Positions 1 through 7,003 of a stretch of 38,864 bases of DNA are shown piece by piece. The stretch comes from UBA2334 sp049653005 (GTDB lineage Bacteria; Pseudomonadota; Gammaproteobacteria; Burkholderiales; Burkholderiaceae_C): NCBI GenBank assembly GCA_049653005.1, contig JBASFL010000073.1, forward strand, positions 1-38,864, given 5' to 3'. The position numbers were made by a program, and so were the translations under genes. The notes below the pieces were generated by a model that saw only the letters and a list, made by a program, of their open reading frames with translations, searched no databases and was not told where the DNA came from. The first letter of the stretch is position 1. Every line of letters starts with the position of its first letter.

Positions 1-186
1 GTGCTTGGCGGCAGCGGCTTTTTCGAGTTCGGCACGGCGTGCTTCGAATTCGGCAATGGCGGTTGCGGTGGCACGGCGTGCTTGGCCGGAAGGGATCAGG
101 AAGTTGCGGGCATAGCCGTCTTTGACCTTGACCACATCACCCAGGGCACCCAGGTTGACCACTTTTTCAAGAAGAATGATTTGCAT
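1..186 (-). CDS. rplI: 50S ribosomal protein L9 (N-terminal part, cut by window edge)
   Basis: Ribosomal protein L9 binds 23S rRNA domain V and holds the two globular ends of the protein apart across the ribosome surface. The visible 62 residues begin MQIILLEKVVNLGALGDVVK and continue through the L9 signature with NFLIPSGQARRAT, the conserved N-terminal domain. The 3' end lies beyond position 1. The ATG at 186-184 follows an AGGACA ribosome binding site, 11 bases downstream of the rpsR stop, so it is the last visible gene of the rpsF-priB-rpsR-rplI operon. The identification is secure. Confidence 0.96.
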   Translation of the reverse strand, partial: MQIILLEKVVNLGALGDVVKVKDGYARNFLIPSGQARRATATAIAEFEARRAELEKAAAAKH

Positions 187-197
187 GGTGTCTGTCC

Positions 198-479
198 TTA
201 GGCGCGGTGCTGATCAGAGTAAGGCAGCATGGCCAGGAAGCGGGCGCGCTTGATGGCGGTGTTGACTTGGCGCTGGTAAATGGCACGGGTGCCAGTCAGG
301 CGTGCGGGGATGATCTTGCCGTTTTCGGCAATGAAGTCGCGCAGCGTGTCGATGTCTTTGTAGTCAACTTCTTCGACGTTGGCCACGGTGAAGCGGCAAT
401 AGCGCTTGCGCTTGAACAGCAGCGACTGGGTGTTGCGCTTGGGGCGCTTGTCTTTGTTGAAACGTTTTGGTGCAGCCAT
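198..479 (-). CDS. rpsR: 30S ribosomal protein S18
   Basis: S18 is a small-subunit protein that pairs with S6 on the platform of the 30S subunit. The product is 93 residues, slightly longer than the usual 75, because of a basic N-terminal extension (MAAPKRFNKDKRPKRNTQ). The core is typical: a CRF segment near residue 28, then DYKDIDTLRDFI and the basic helix RAIYQRQVNTAIKRAR. An AAGGAAAG ribosome binding site precedes the ATG. It lies between priB and rplI, the standard proteobacterial order. S18 together with S6 is expected to bind the leader of this operon's own mRNA. Confidence 0.97.
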   Translation of the reverse strand: MAAPKRFNKDKRPKRNTQSLLFKRKRYCRFTVANVEEVDYKDIDTLRDFIAENGKIIPARLTGTRAIYQRQVNTAIKRARFLAMLPYSDQHRA

Positions 480-491
480 GATGGGCTTTCC

Positions 492-779
492 TTAAGTTCG
501 GTGAATGTCCTGAATGTGAAAAACCACGCCTTTGCCGTTGCGTGACATGCCCAAAAACCCGGTGAACCCCCACTCCACGTCGAGACTGGCTTTGGCCAGT
601 GCTTCTGCGTTGGCGCCAAAAGCCACAGCGCGCAGGCTGAGGCTGATTTGGCGGGGGGTGCCCGCGTCGGTGACCTGTGAGCTGTGCGCCAGCAAAACAT
701 CCATGGCCGGCAAACCGGCGGGGGTGTACCGCAAAGGGTAGACCTGGGATATTTGGGCGGTGAGCTGCAGCTGGTTCAA
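492..779 (-). CDS. priB: Primosomal replication protein N (PriB)
   Basis: PriB is a small single-stranded-DNA-binding OB-fold dimer that bridges PriA and DnaT when stalled forks are restarted. The frame reads LNQLQLTAQISQ, then PLRYTPAGLPAMDVLLAH, the PriB signature, and ends about 95 residues later, the usual family length. It sits in the canonical place between rpsF and rpsR. The start is uncertain. The frame is open back to 878 inside rpsF, but there is no ATG or GTG between the rpsF stop and the conserved region, so I chose the TTG at 779-777. It lacks a clear ribosome binding site, which suggests coupled translation or an alternative start at 878 (50 bases inside rpsF). Confidence 0.88.
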   Translation of the reverse strand: MNQLQLTAQISQVYPLRYTPAGLPAMDVLLAHSSQVTDAGTPRQISLSLRAVAFGANAEALAKASLDVEWGFTGFLGMSRNGKGVVFHIQDIHRT

Positions 780-828
780 ACCGGTGCCGCTGGGCGGGGT
801 TTGGTGGGTGGCGTCACGCCAACCGACA

Positions 829-1194
829 TCAGGCGGCGGTCTCCTGCTGGGAAGACTTGCGTGCTTCCTCGCGCTCAACCGACTTCATCATGGAAGAAGG
901 GCCGGTTTCGGCTTTTTTCTTCGACACGGTCAGGTGGCGCAACACGGCGTCGTTGAACTTGAACGCGTGTTCCAGTTCGGCCATCACAGCCTGGTCGGCT
1001 TCGATGTTCACGCACAGGTAGTGGGCTTTGCTCAGCTTGTTGATCTGATAGACCAACTGGCGGCGGCCCCAATCTTCCACGCGGTGGACTTTGCCGCCGC
1101 CGGTGGTGATCATGCCCTTGTAACGCTCCAGCATGGCTGGAACTTGCTCGCTTTGATCCGGGTGGATCAGCAAGACGATTTCATAATGACGCAT
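829..1194 (-). CDS. rpsF: 30S ribosomal protein S6
   Basis: S6 binds S18 and the central domain of 16S rRNA on the 30S platform. The 121-residue product begins MRHYEIVLLIHPDQSEQVPA, the standard S6 start, and contains KVHRVEDWGRRQLVYQINK, the conserved central strand pair. The C-terminal tail is charged (KKKAETGPSSMMKSVEREE). The ATG at 1194 is preferred over the GTG two codons upstream because AGGAG lies at the right distance. It is the first gene of the operon and has a 106-base upstream region that holds a promoter and a candidate regulatory hairpin. Confidence 0.97.
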   Translation of the reverse strand: MRHYEIVLLIHPDQSEQVPAMLERYKGMITTGGGKVHRVEDWGRRQLVYQINKLSKAHYLCVNIEADQAVMAELEHAFKFNDAVLRHLTVSKKKAETGPSSMMKSVEREEARKSSQQETAA

Positions 1195-1232
1195 ACACAC
1201 TCCTTGTGATTTCCTAAAACCCTAGGTAGGTA

Positions 1233-1261
1233 GCTGCCCCCAGCGTCGGATGGGGTGCAGC
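1233..1261 (-). promoter_or_regulatory. Candidate S6:S18-binding leader hairpin of rpsF mRNA
   Basis: On the minus strand the leader folds into an outer stem GCTGC/GCAGC, a bulged A, and an inner stem CCCC/GGGG closing a ten-base loop ATCCGACGCT that holds CCG. S6:S18 leader motifs known from many bacteria use a hairpin with an exposed CCG that mimics the 16S rRNA site. Position (about 40 bases before the rpsF start), stem architecture and the CCG agree with that family. The match was made by eye, not by a covariance model. Confidence 0.6.
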
Positions 1262-1276
1262 AAGGCGAAGCCCGCG

Positions 1277-1282
1277 ATTATA
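1277..1282 (-). promoter_or_regulatory. Candidate -10 box of the rpsF operon promoter
   Basis: A perfect TATAAT on the minus strand lies about 83 bases before the rpsF ATG. Transcription from it would start near 1270, so the leader would begin with the S6:S18-like hairpin. No good -35 is visible at 16-18 bases upstream. Confidence 0.55.
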
Positions 1283-1300
1283 GCCTGCGGCTGAAGCGCA

Positions 1301-1996
1301 TCACCACGAGCCTTTGTCGCCAGACGCTTGGAAGTGGCCCTGGAGAATTTCGGCGGCGGTCGGACGCGAGCCCCGGCGGGCGAAATCAAGCGCGGTGAGT
1401 TGCTGCTGGTTGCGCAAGCGCGCATCGGCCCCTTCTTTCAGCAGCAGGCGCAACACCTCTGGCTCACCGTATTGGGCGGCCATCATCAGCGGCGTGGTGC
1501 CGTTAGGCGACTCTGCGTCGATGTAGGCGTTCTCGTCCAGCAACAGCGCCACTTGGGCTACTGCGTTGGGCCCCGCATGGGTGGCGGCGTAGTGCAGCGG
1601 TGCCCAACCCGGTTTGTTGACATCGGCCCCGTGCTTGAGCAGCGCTTTGGCGACGCCGATGTGGCCGCGCAGCACTGCGAGCATCAGAGGCGATTCGCCC
1701 TGCGGGGTGAGCGCATTGACATTGACGCTGGCCAGCGTGGCCAGGTAGAGGGCCACCTCCACAGAGTCGGCTCGCAAAGCCACGTGCAGACCGTGTTGGC
1801 CTTTTTCGTCAGGCGTGTTCACGTCAAAGCCACGCAACAGCAAGGTCAGCAACGACGACAGGTTGTTGCGCTTGATGGCGGTAAAAAAATCCTCGAACGA
1901 CCCCGCCCATGCGCCAGGCAAACCGCCCAGCACCGCCAAAGCCCCCAGCCGCAACGCACGGCGGCGGGTGTGACTGCCCATGTGCGGCGCGCTCAT
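1301..1996 (-). CDS. Exported ankyrin-repeat protein
   Basis: The 231-residue product begins with a signal sequence: a basic run SHTRRR at residues 8-13, a hydrophobic stretch ALRLGALAVLGGLPG and a likely cleavage after AWA near residue 31. The paired arginines could allow Tat export, but the motif is not strict. The rest is about five ankyrin repeats, with recognisable units such as GESPLMLAVLRGHIGVAKAL and GTTPLMMAAQYGEPEVLRLL. Ankyrin repeats bind other proteins; the partner here is unknown. The start at 1996 was chosen because its ATGA overlaps the tatD stop by four bases, matching the coupling used along this operon. It may act in the periplasm. Confidence 0.87.
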   Translation of the reverse strand: MSAPHMGSHTRRRALRLGALAVLGGLPGAWAGSFEDFFTAIKRNNLSSLLTLLLRGFDVNTPDEKGQHGLHVALRADSVEVALYLATLASVNVNALTPQGESPLMLAVLRGHIGVAKALLKHGADVNKPGWAPLHYAATHAGPNAVAQVALLLDENAYIDAESPNGTTPLMMAAQYGEPEVLRLLLKEGADARLRNQQQLTALDFARRGSRPTAAEILQGHFQASGDKGSW

Positions 1997-2847
1997 GCCG
2001 CGCAAGGGCTGGGTGCTGCTTGGTCCCGGGCCGGTTGGGCCGTGGCCATGCGGGTGAACAACGCATCGACGTTGGCCGTCGTGGCGCTGGCCACCGCCTC
2101 GGTGCTCAGCCCTTTGGTGGTGGCGATTTGGGCCGCCACGAAGGGCACGTAAGCCGGGCTGTTGGTTTTGCCCCGGTGGGGCACGGGGGCCAGGTAGGGG
2201 CTGTCGGTTTCAATCAGCAGGCGGTCCAGCGGCACAAACGCGGCCACCTCGCGCAATTCAACCGCGTTTTTGAACGTGAGGATGCCCGACAACGAGATGT
2301 AAAACCCCATGTCCAGCGCCGCGCGGGCCACGGCCACACTTTCGGTGAAGCAGTGAAACACCCCGCGTGACACCGGCAAACCTTCAGCACTCCCTGCCCC
2401 CAGCCCGCCCGACTCGCGCAAGATGGCCAAGGTGTCGTCTGAGGCGCTGCGGGTGTGAATGACCAGTGGCAAATCGGTTTGCCGCCCGGCGTCGATGTGC
2501 ACACGGTAGCGGTCGCGTTGCCAGGCCATGTCGGCCAGCGTGCGTTCGCCCAGGCGGTAGTAATCCAGCCCGGTTTCACCAATGCCCACCACGCGGGGGA
2601 GCTGCGCGCGGGTCAGCAGATCGGCCAGGGTGGGCTCTTGCACGCCTTCGTTGTCGGGGTGCACGCCCACGGTGGCCCACAGGTTGTCATGCGCCGTGGC
2701 CAAGCCGTGAACGGACGGGAACTCTTCGAGCGTGGTGGCAATGCAAATGGCCCGGGTGACCTGGGCTTTGGCCATGTCGGACAGGATGTCGGGAAGGCGT
2801 TCGCTCAGCTCAGGGAAGTTGAGGTGGCAGTGGGAGTCGGTGAACAT
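1993..2847 (-). CDS. tatD: TatD-family metal-dependent hydrolase / DNase
   Basis: The protein (284 residues) is a TIM-barrel hydrolase of the TatD/YcfH group, metal-dependent nucleases of the amidohydrolase superfamily. The metal ligands are visible in order: H6 and H8 in TDSHCHLN, E91 in GIGETGLDYY, H131 in LVIHTRSA, H165 in FHCFTES and D215 in LIETDSPYLAP. Length is normal. It overlaps pilZ upstream by one base (TGATG) and the ankyrin gene downstream by four. The neighbourhood holB-pilZ-tatD is conserved in proteobacteria and corresponds to the YcfH branch. Biological substrates of this branch are not well settled. Confidence 0.93.
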   Translation of the reverse strand: MFTDSHCHLNFPELSERLPDILSDMAKAQVTRAICIATTLEEFPSVHGLATAHDNLWATVGVHPDNEGVQEPTLADLLTRAQLPRVVGIGETGLDYYRLGERTLADMAWQRDRYRVHIDAGRQTDLPLVIHTRSASDDTLAILRESGGLGAGSAEGLPVSRGVFHCFTESVAVARAALDMGFYISLSGILTFKNAVELREVAAFVPLDRLLIETDSPYLAPVPHRGKTNSPAYVPFVAAQIATTKGLSTEAVASATTANVDALFTRMATAQPARDQAAPSPCAA

Positions 2848-3248
2848 CAGACGGTTTGGGTGGGGCGTTCCGACGCCAGGTGGGCGCCCAGGATTTGTTC
2901 GATGCGCTGTTTCAGCTCGTGGGTTTTGGTGTCAGACGGAAACCGGATGCCCACGCCCTGCGTGCGATTGCCGGTGGCCCGGGCCGGGGTGATCCAGGCC
3001 ACTTTGCCCGCCACGGGGTAGCGCTGGGGGTCATCGGGCAGGGAAATCAACACGTACAAGTCGTCACCCAGGCGGTGCTCGCGGGTGGTGGGCACAAAAA
3101 TGCCGCCCTCGGCAAACAGCGGGATGTAGGCGGCATACAACGCGGCCTTTTCCTTGATGGACAGTTGAATGACGCTGGGCCGAACGGGCAGGTTGCCCCC
3201 CGTCGCGGGGCCTGGTGCGTTGGGGTTGGGCGGCAGCGGGGAGTTCAT
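2847..3248 (-). CDS. pilZ: Type IV pilus assembly protein PilZ
   Basis: This 133-residue protein is the stand-alone PilZ domain protein needed for type IV pilus biogenesis, encoded next to holB as in Pseudomonas and Xanthomonas. A proline-rich N-terminus (PLPPNPNAPGP) precedes the barrel, with IKEKAALYAAYIPLFAEGG, GDDLYVLISLP and the last strand GKVAWITPARATG. The c-di-GMP-binding RxxxR and DxSxxG motifs are not present: where the second should be the sequence reads FAEGGIFV. This is typical of PilZ itself, which works through protein partners and does not bind the nucleotide. It overlaps holB by four bases and tatD by one. Confidence 0.92.
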   Translation of the reverse strand: MNSPLPPNPNAPGPATGGNLPVRPSVIQLSIKEKAALYAAYIPLFAEGGIFVPTTREHRLGDDLYVLISLPDDPQRYPVAGKVAWITPARATGNRTQGVGIRFPSDTKTHELKQRIEQILGAHLASERPTQTV

Positions 3249-4288
3249 GCGCGCAGTGTATTCGGGTGCTGACCCCGCTGCACGGCGTGCGGTGCGGCGG
3301 GCCGCACCGCCCGGGCGGCACGGGCCAGCCAGGCCTCCAGCATCAGGCCTGCGCCCACGGGGTGTTCCACCGTGCGGGCGGCTTGCAGCGAATCGGCCAC
3401 CCAGGCTTGCAGGGCCATGGGCTGGGCGGGTTTGGGCAGGTCGGTGGCGTCAAAGTAGCGCGGGGTGCCGCCGCTTTGGGTGGCCAGCAGGTCGTGGGCG
3501 ATTTTTTGCAACACGTCCAGTTGCTGGGCGGGTGCCCAGCCCGACAAGGTGCGCCCGTCGCCCGCCGCCACCTGCTGCGGCAGGGCCGACCAGGTGGCGG
3601 GCGTCAGGCCCATGCGGCCCCAGGCCAGCGCGTCGTCGGGGCGGCCCCCGGCGGCTTTCAACCAGGTGGCGGCATTGGCCAGGGTGGCGGGCACATCGGT
3701 GTGGGTTTGCAGCCAGGCCAGGGCCTCATCGGGCTCGGGCCAGGCCAGCGCATGGGCCTGGCAGCGGCTGCGGATGGTGGCGGGCAACAGGTGGGCGGCT
3801 TCGGTGGCCAGCACAAAGCGCAGCTCACCCGCGGGCTCTTCCAGGGTTTTGAGCAGGGTGTTGGCCGATTCCACATTCAGCCGATCGGCCGGGTACACCA
3901 GCACCACCTTGGTGTTGCCACGGGCGCGGGTGGTCTGGGCAAAACCCACCACCTCGCGGGCGGCGTCCACGCGTATCCATTTGCTGGGTTTGAGTTCTTT
4001 TTTCTCGATCTTGTCGCGGGTTTTGTCGTCCAGCGGCCACTCCAGCTCAAGGGCCAGGGTTTCGGGCAACAGCACCATCAGGTCGGCGTGGGTGCGCACG
4101 TCGATGGCGTGGCAACTGCCGCACTGGCCGCAAGCGCCTTCGGCGGCGGGCCGCTCGCACAACCAGGCGCGGGCCAGGGCCAAGGCCAGTTCGTATTGGC
4201 CCAGGCCCGAGGGCCCGGCCAGCAACAGCGCGTGCCCCCGTTGGCCCAGCAGGCTTTGCAACTGGCGGGTGATCCACGGCGCGGTCAT
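3245..4288 (-). CDS. holB: DNA polymerase III subunit delta-prime
   Basis: Delta-prime is the fixed, non-ATPase subunit of the clamp-loader complex. The 347-residue product has an AAA+ fold with a degenerate P-loop GPSGLGQYELAL (residues 25-36), in which the catalytic lysine is absent as expected for delta-prime. The zinc module is present, with cysteines at about 44, 53, 56 and 59 (CGQCGSCHAID), as is TIRSRCQAHAL, the SRC motif. It overlaps tmk and pilZ by four bases on each side. The very GC-rich C-terminal third shows the usual loss of recognisable motifs. Confidence 0.94.
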   Translation of the reverse strand: MTAPWITRQLQSLLGQRGHALLLAGPSGLGQYELALALARAWLCERPAAEGACGQCGSCHAIDVRTHADLMVLLPETLALELEWPLDDKTRDKIEKKELKPSKWIRVDAAREVVGFAQTTRARGNTKVVLVYPADRLNVESANTLLKTLEEPAGELRFVLATEAAHLLPATIRSRCQAHALAWPEPDEALAWLQTHTDVPATLANAATWLKAAGGRPDDALAWGRMGLTPATWSALPQQVAAGDGRTLSGWAPAQQLDVLQKIAHDLLATQSGGTPRYFDATDLPKPAQPMALQAWVADSLQAARTVEHPVGAGLMLEAWLARAARAVRPAAPHAVQRGQHPNTLRA

Positions 4289-4944
4289 GCCGGGGCTTTC
4301 ATGTACGGGGCCACCGCTTGCGCCACGCTGGCCCAGACGGCGTCGCGGGGCTGGTCGGCCGGTATGCGGGCAAAACGCTGGGGCTGGGCCTGGGCGCGCT
4401 GGGCGTAGCCCTGGGCCACGCGGGTGAAAAACGCGGCCGATTCGCTCTCAAACTTGTCGGGCTCGCGTGCCCCGGCCAGCCGGGCAGCGGCCACAGCCGG
4501 GTCCAGGTCAAACCACAGGGTGAGGTGGGGCTGGCGCACGCCGCCATCGGGCAGGGCTTGCACCCAGGCTTCCAGCGTGCGCAGCACGTCCAGGTTGAAA
4601 CCCCGGCCCCCGCCCTGGTAGGCAAAGGTGGCATCGGTGAACCGGTCGGAAATGACCACCTCGCCCCGCGCCAGCGCGGGCTCGATCACCTGCTGCACAT
4701 GGTCGCGGCGGGCGGCAAACATCAGCAGCGCTTCGCACAGCGGGTCCATGGCGTCGGCCAGCAGCAGGCCGCGCAGTTTCTCGGCCAGGGGTGTGCCACC
4801 GGGCTCGCGCGTGAGCGTGACCGCCCTGCCCTGCGCGCGAAACGCTTCGGCCAGCGCACCGATGTGCGACGACTTGCCCGCGCCGTCGATGCCCTCGAAC
4901 GTGATGAACAGGCCCGTGTCAGAGGCTGCAGCGGGAGATGTCAT
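4285..4944 (-). CDS. tmk: Thymidylate kinase
   Basis: Tmk phosphorylates dTMP to dTDP with ATP. The 219-residue product carries the P-loop FEGIDGAGKSSH near residues 16-27, the dTMP-binding DR motif in VVISDRFTDATFAYQ, and a lid segment around GAREPDKFESE. The ATG at 4944 was chosen because it overlaps the mltG stop as ATGA; the frame is open further upstream, but only as an antisense shadow of mltG. The downstream overlap with holB is also four bases, so mltG, tmk and holB are probably translated as a coupled set. Confidence 0.96.
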   Translation of the reverse strand: MTSPAAASDTGLFITFEGIDGAGKSSHIGALAEAFRAQGRAVTLTREPGGTPLAEKLRGLLLADAMDPLCEALLMFAARRDHVQQVIEPALARGEVVISDRFTDATFAYQGGGRGFNLDVLRTLEAWVQALPDGGVRQPHLTLWFDLDPAVAAARLAGAREPDKFESESAAFFTRVAQGYAQRAQAQPQRFARIPADQPRDAVWASVAQAVAPYMKAPA

Positions 4945-5957
4945 GGCTTTTGGAGGATGTAGCGGCGCACGGCCTGGTTGTGGGCGTCGAGTGTGGCGCT
5001 GAACTGGCTGCTGCCGTCGCCCCGGGCCACGAAATACAAGGCGGGTGTGGCGGCGGGCTGCACGGCGGCACGCAACGAAGCCAGGCCAGGCATGGCAATG
5101 GGCGTGGGGGGCAGCCCGGCGCGGGTGTAGGTGTTGTAGGGCGTGTCGGTGTCCAGGTGCACACGGCGCAGGCGGCCGTCGAACGGTTGGCCCGCGTTCA
5201 GCACGCCATAACTCACGGTGGGGTCGGTCTGCAGGCGCATGCCGATTTTCAGGCGGTTGGCAAACACACCGGCCACCTGGGCGCGGTCGGCCTCGCGGCC
5301 GGTTTCTTTTTCCACGATGCTGGCCAGCACCAGCGCCTCGTCGGGCGACTTGAGCGGCACACCGGGCTGGCGCTGCGCCCACACCTCGGCCAGCTTTTTG
5401 TCCATGGCGGTGGCGGCTTGGCGCAACACGTCCAGGTCGCTGCTGTTCTTGGGGTACACGTAGGTGTCGGGGAAGAACCGGCCCTCAGGGTGCACGCCGG
5501 GTTTGCCCAGCGTTTTCATGATATTTTTGGCATCCAGCGCTTGACTGTCTTGCTTCAAGTGCTCTGCTTTTGACAAGGCCTGGCGCACTTGGGCAAACGT
5601 CCATCCCTCGATCAACGCCACGCTGCGCACCGCCTGCTCGCCGTTCACCAGCTTGGCCAGCAGTTGCTGGGGCGTGGTGCCGGGGGCAATTTCGTAGCTG
5701 CCCGCTTTGATCAGGTGGGCCTGACCGGAGGTGCGAAACAGCGCCTCCAGCAGCCAGGCCGGTGTGTCCACCCCGGCGGCCACCGCCGAACGCGCCACCC
5801 GCTGGGCGGCGGCACCCGGGGGCACCTGCAAGTCCACCACCGGGTTGCCTGCGGCCAGCCGCAGTGACATAGGCTGGGTTTGCCACCACAGGCCCAGCGC
5901 CACGGCGGCCAGACCCAGGGCCAGCAGGGCCGCTATCAGACGAAGGAACAACCGCAA
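4941..5957 (-). CDS. mltG: Endolytic murein transglycosylase MltG
   Basis: MltG cuts nascent peptidoglycan strands in the inner membrane and sets their length. The product (about 338 residues) begins with one membrane anchor (LRLFLRLIAALLALGLAAVA), followed by a LysM-like region and the YceG catalytic domain with the glutamate in ASIVEKETGR and the conserved MRLQTDPTVSYG. The start is uncertain: no ATG or GTG precedes the membrane segment, and I chose TTG at 5957; ATT at 5969 is an alternative. Residues about 130-146 are encoded by a degenerate copy of the dispersed repeat described at 5521-5570. It is the first gene of a leftward chain that continues into tmk, and is divergent from ygfZ. Confidence 0.92.
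   Translation of the reverse strand: MRLFLRLIAALLALGLAAVALGLWWQTQPMSLRLAAGNPVVDLQVPPGAAAQRVARSAVAAGVDTPAWLLEALFRTSGQAHLIKAGSYEIAPGTTPQQLLAKLVNGEQAVRSVALIEGWTFAQVRQALSKAEHLKQDSQALDAKNIMKTLGKPGVHPEGRFFPDTYVYPKNSSDLDVLRQAATAMDKKLAEVWAQRQPGVPLKSPDEALVLASIVEKETGREADRAQVAGVFANRLKIGMRLQTDPTVSYGVLNAGQPFDGRLRRVHLDTDTPYNTYTRAGLPPTPIAMPGLASLRAAVQPAATPALYFVARGDGSSQFSATLDAHNQAVRRYILQKP
5521..5570 (-). repeat. Dispersed repeat copy A, inside mltG
   Basis: On the minus strand the core reads TCAAGCGCTGGATGCC followed by AAAAAT, matching the core of the other copies. On the plus strand AGCGCTTG and CAAGTGCT form an imperfect inverted pair. The copy stays in frame and encodes part of MltG, so it is either an old insertion or a coincidental match. 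It is the less complete type of copy. Confidence 0.5.
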
Positions 5958-5995
5958 GACAACCCCAATGCTTCTGTGACAAACAAGGCGGCGAT

Positions 5996-6001
5996 GATAA
6001 T
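5996..6001 (+). promoter_or_regulatory. Candidate -10 box with leaderless start of ygfZ
   Basis: GATAAT ends exactly 7 bases before the ygfZ ATG at 6009 and no Shine-Dalgarno sequence lies between. The same hexamer and spacing occur before the PfkB kinase gene at 33848, and a TATAGA with the same spacing before the alcohol dehydrogenase at 19040. A -35 element is not clear. Confidence 0.45.
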
Positions 6002-6008
6002 TCGCGCC

Positions 6009-6944
6009 ATGTCTGACACCACCTTGCTGCCCCACTGGGGCCTGATCCGTGCCGAGGGCGCGGACGCCGCCAAATTCCTGCACGGCCAACTCACCCACGA
6101 CGTGGCGCTGCTGGGACTGAACGAAGCCCGCCTGGCCTCGTTTTGCAGCCCCCAGGGCCGCGTGCTGGCGAGCTTTGTGCTGTTCAAGCGCAGCGCCAAC
6201 GACCTGCTGCTGGCCTGCCCCCGCGACGTGTTGCCCACCGTGCTCAAGCGCCTGCAGATGTTTGTGATGCGCGCCCAGTGCAAGCTGAGCGACGCCACCG
6301 AAGCGTTTGACCTGGTGGGCCTGACCGGACAAGCCGCCACGGCAGCGGCCACCGCCCTGGGCCTGCCCGCCACCGCTTGGGCAAAAGTGGACGCGCCGCT
6401 TGCCAACGACCAAACCGCCCACGCCGTGCGCCTGCCCGCCGACACCGTGCCCCGCGTGCTGTGGTGCGCCCCCGCCGGTACCGCTTTGCCCGCCGGGCTG
6501 CCTGCCGCTTCAACCGACACCGCCGCCTGGCAGTGGGCCGAGGTGCAAAGCGGCGTGGCCCTGGTGGGACTGGCCACCACCGGCCTGTTTGTGCCCCAAA
6601 TGCTGAACCACGAAAGCGTGGGCGGCGTGAACTTCAAAAAAGGCTGCTACCCCGGCCAGGAAGTGGTGGCCCGCAGCCAATACCGGGGCATTTTGAAACG
6701 CCGCACCTACCGGCTGGCGGTCGATGCCGCCTGCACCGTGGGCCAGCCCGTGTTCCACAGCGGTGACGCCGAGCAAGACTGTGGCACCGTGGTGGCCGCC
6801 GCCGCGGGCCCCGACGGCGGCTGGCAAGCCCTGGCCTCGCTGCAAGTGGCGGCCACCCAGGAAGGCAGCCTGCACCTGGGCACCCCCGACGGCCCCACCC
6901 TGCGCCTGCTGACACTGCCCTACGCGCTGCTGCAAGACATTTAA
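6009..6944 (+). CDS. ygfZ: Folate-binding iron-sulfur cluster protein YgfZ
   Basis: YgfZ is a tetrahydrofolate-binding relative of the glycine cleavage T-protein that helps maintain some Fe-S enzymes. The 311-residue product begins MSDTTLLPHWGLIRAEGAD and has the N-terminal GcvT-like fold (FLHGQLTHDVALL, GRVLASFVLFK). The diagnostic motif KGCYPGQE, with the redox-active cysteine, is at residues 211-218. Upstream in-frame ATG codons exist, but 6009 fits the conserved N-terminus. The gene is divergent from mltG and followed by a repeat-containing 56-base spacer and the NRDE gene. Confidence 0.93.
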   Translation: MSDTTLLPHWGLIRAEGADAAKFLHGQLTHDVALLGLNEARLASFCSPQGRVLASFVLFKRSANDLLLACPRDVLPTVLKRLQMFVMRAQCKLSDATEAFDLVGLTGQAATAAATALGLPATAWAKVDAPLANDQTAHAVRLPADTVPRVLWCAPAGTALPAGLPAASTDTAAWQWAEVQSGVALVGLATTGLFVPQMLNHESVGGVNFKKGCYPGQEVVARSQYRGILKRRTYRLAVDAACTVGQPVFHSGDAEQDCGTVVAAAAGPDGGWQALASLQVAATQEGSLHLGTPDGPTLRLLTLPYALLQDI

Positions 6945-6950
6945 AACCGC

Positions 6951-7003
6951 AGCTTAAAACCCAATACAGACAAGCGCTGGCAGCCTAAAAGGCTTTAAAA
7001 ATG
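6951..7003 (-). repeat. Dispersed repeat copy B, reaching the NRDE start codon
   Basis: This copy aligns with copy E at 20207-20258 in opposite orientation. By hand count 44 of 53 aligned positions agree with one gap, including an unbroken 17-base match GTATTGGGTTTTAAGCT. Strand is given in the same sense as the CATTTTT...AAGCT reading. Its edge includes the ATG of the next gene, and an AAAGG inside it is at ribosome-binding-site distance, so the repeat supplies the translation start signals of that gene. Confidence 0.8.

Noticed and set aside
2847..3248. PilZ as a c-di-GMP receptor.
   Set aside because: The RxxxR and DxSxxG nucleotide-binding motifs are missing, as in the known non-binding PilZ pilus proteins.
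4941..6422. The mltG frame stays open to 6422, giving a 493-residue protein.
   Set aside because: The extra N-terminus is antisense to ygfZ, with Gly/Gln/His-rich shadow composition. The real protein starts at the membrane anchor near 5957.
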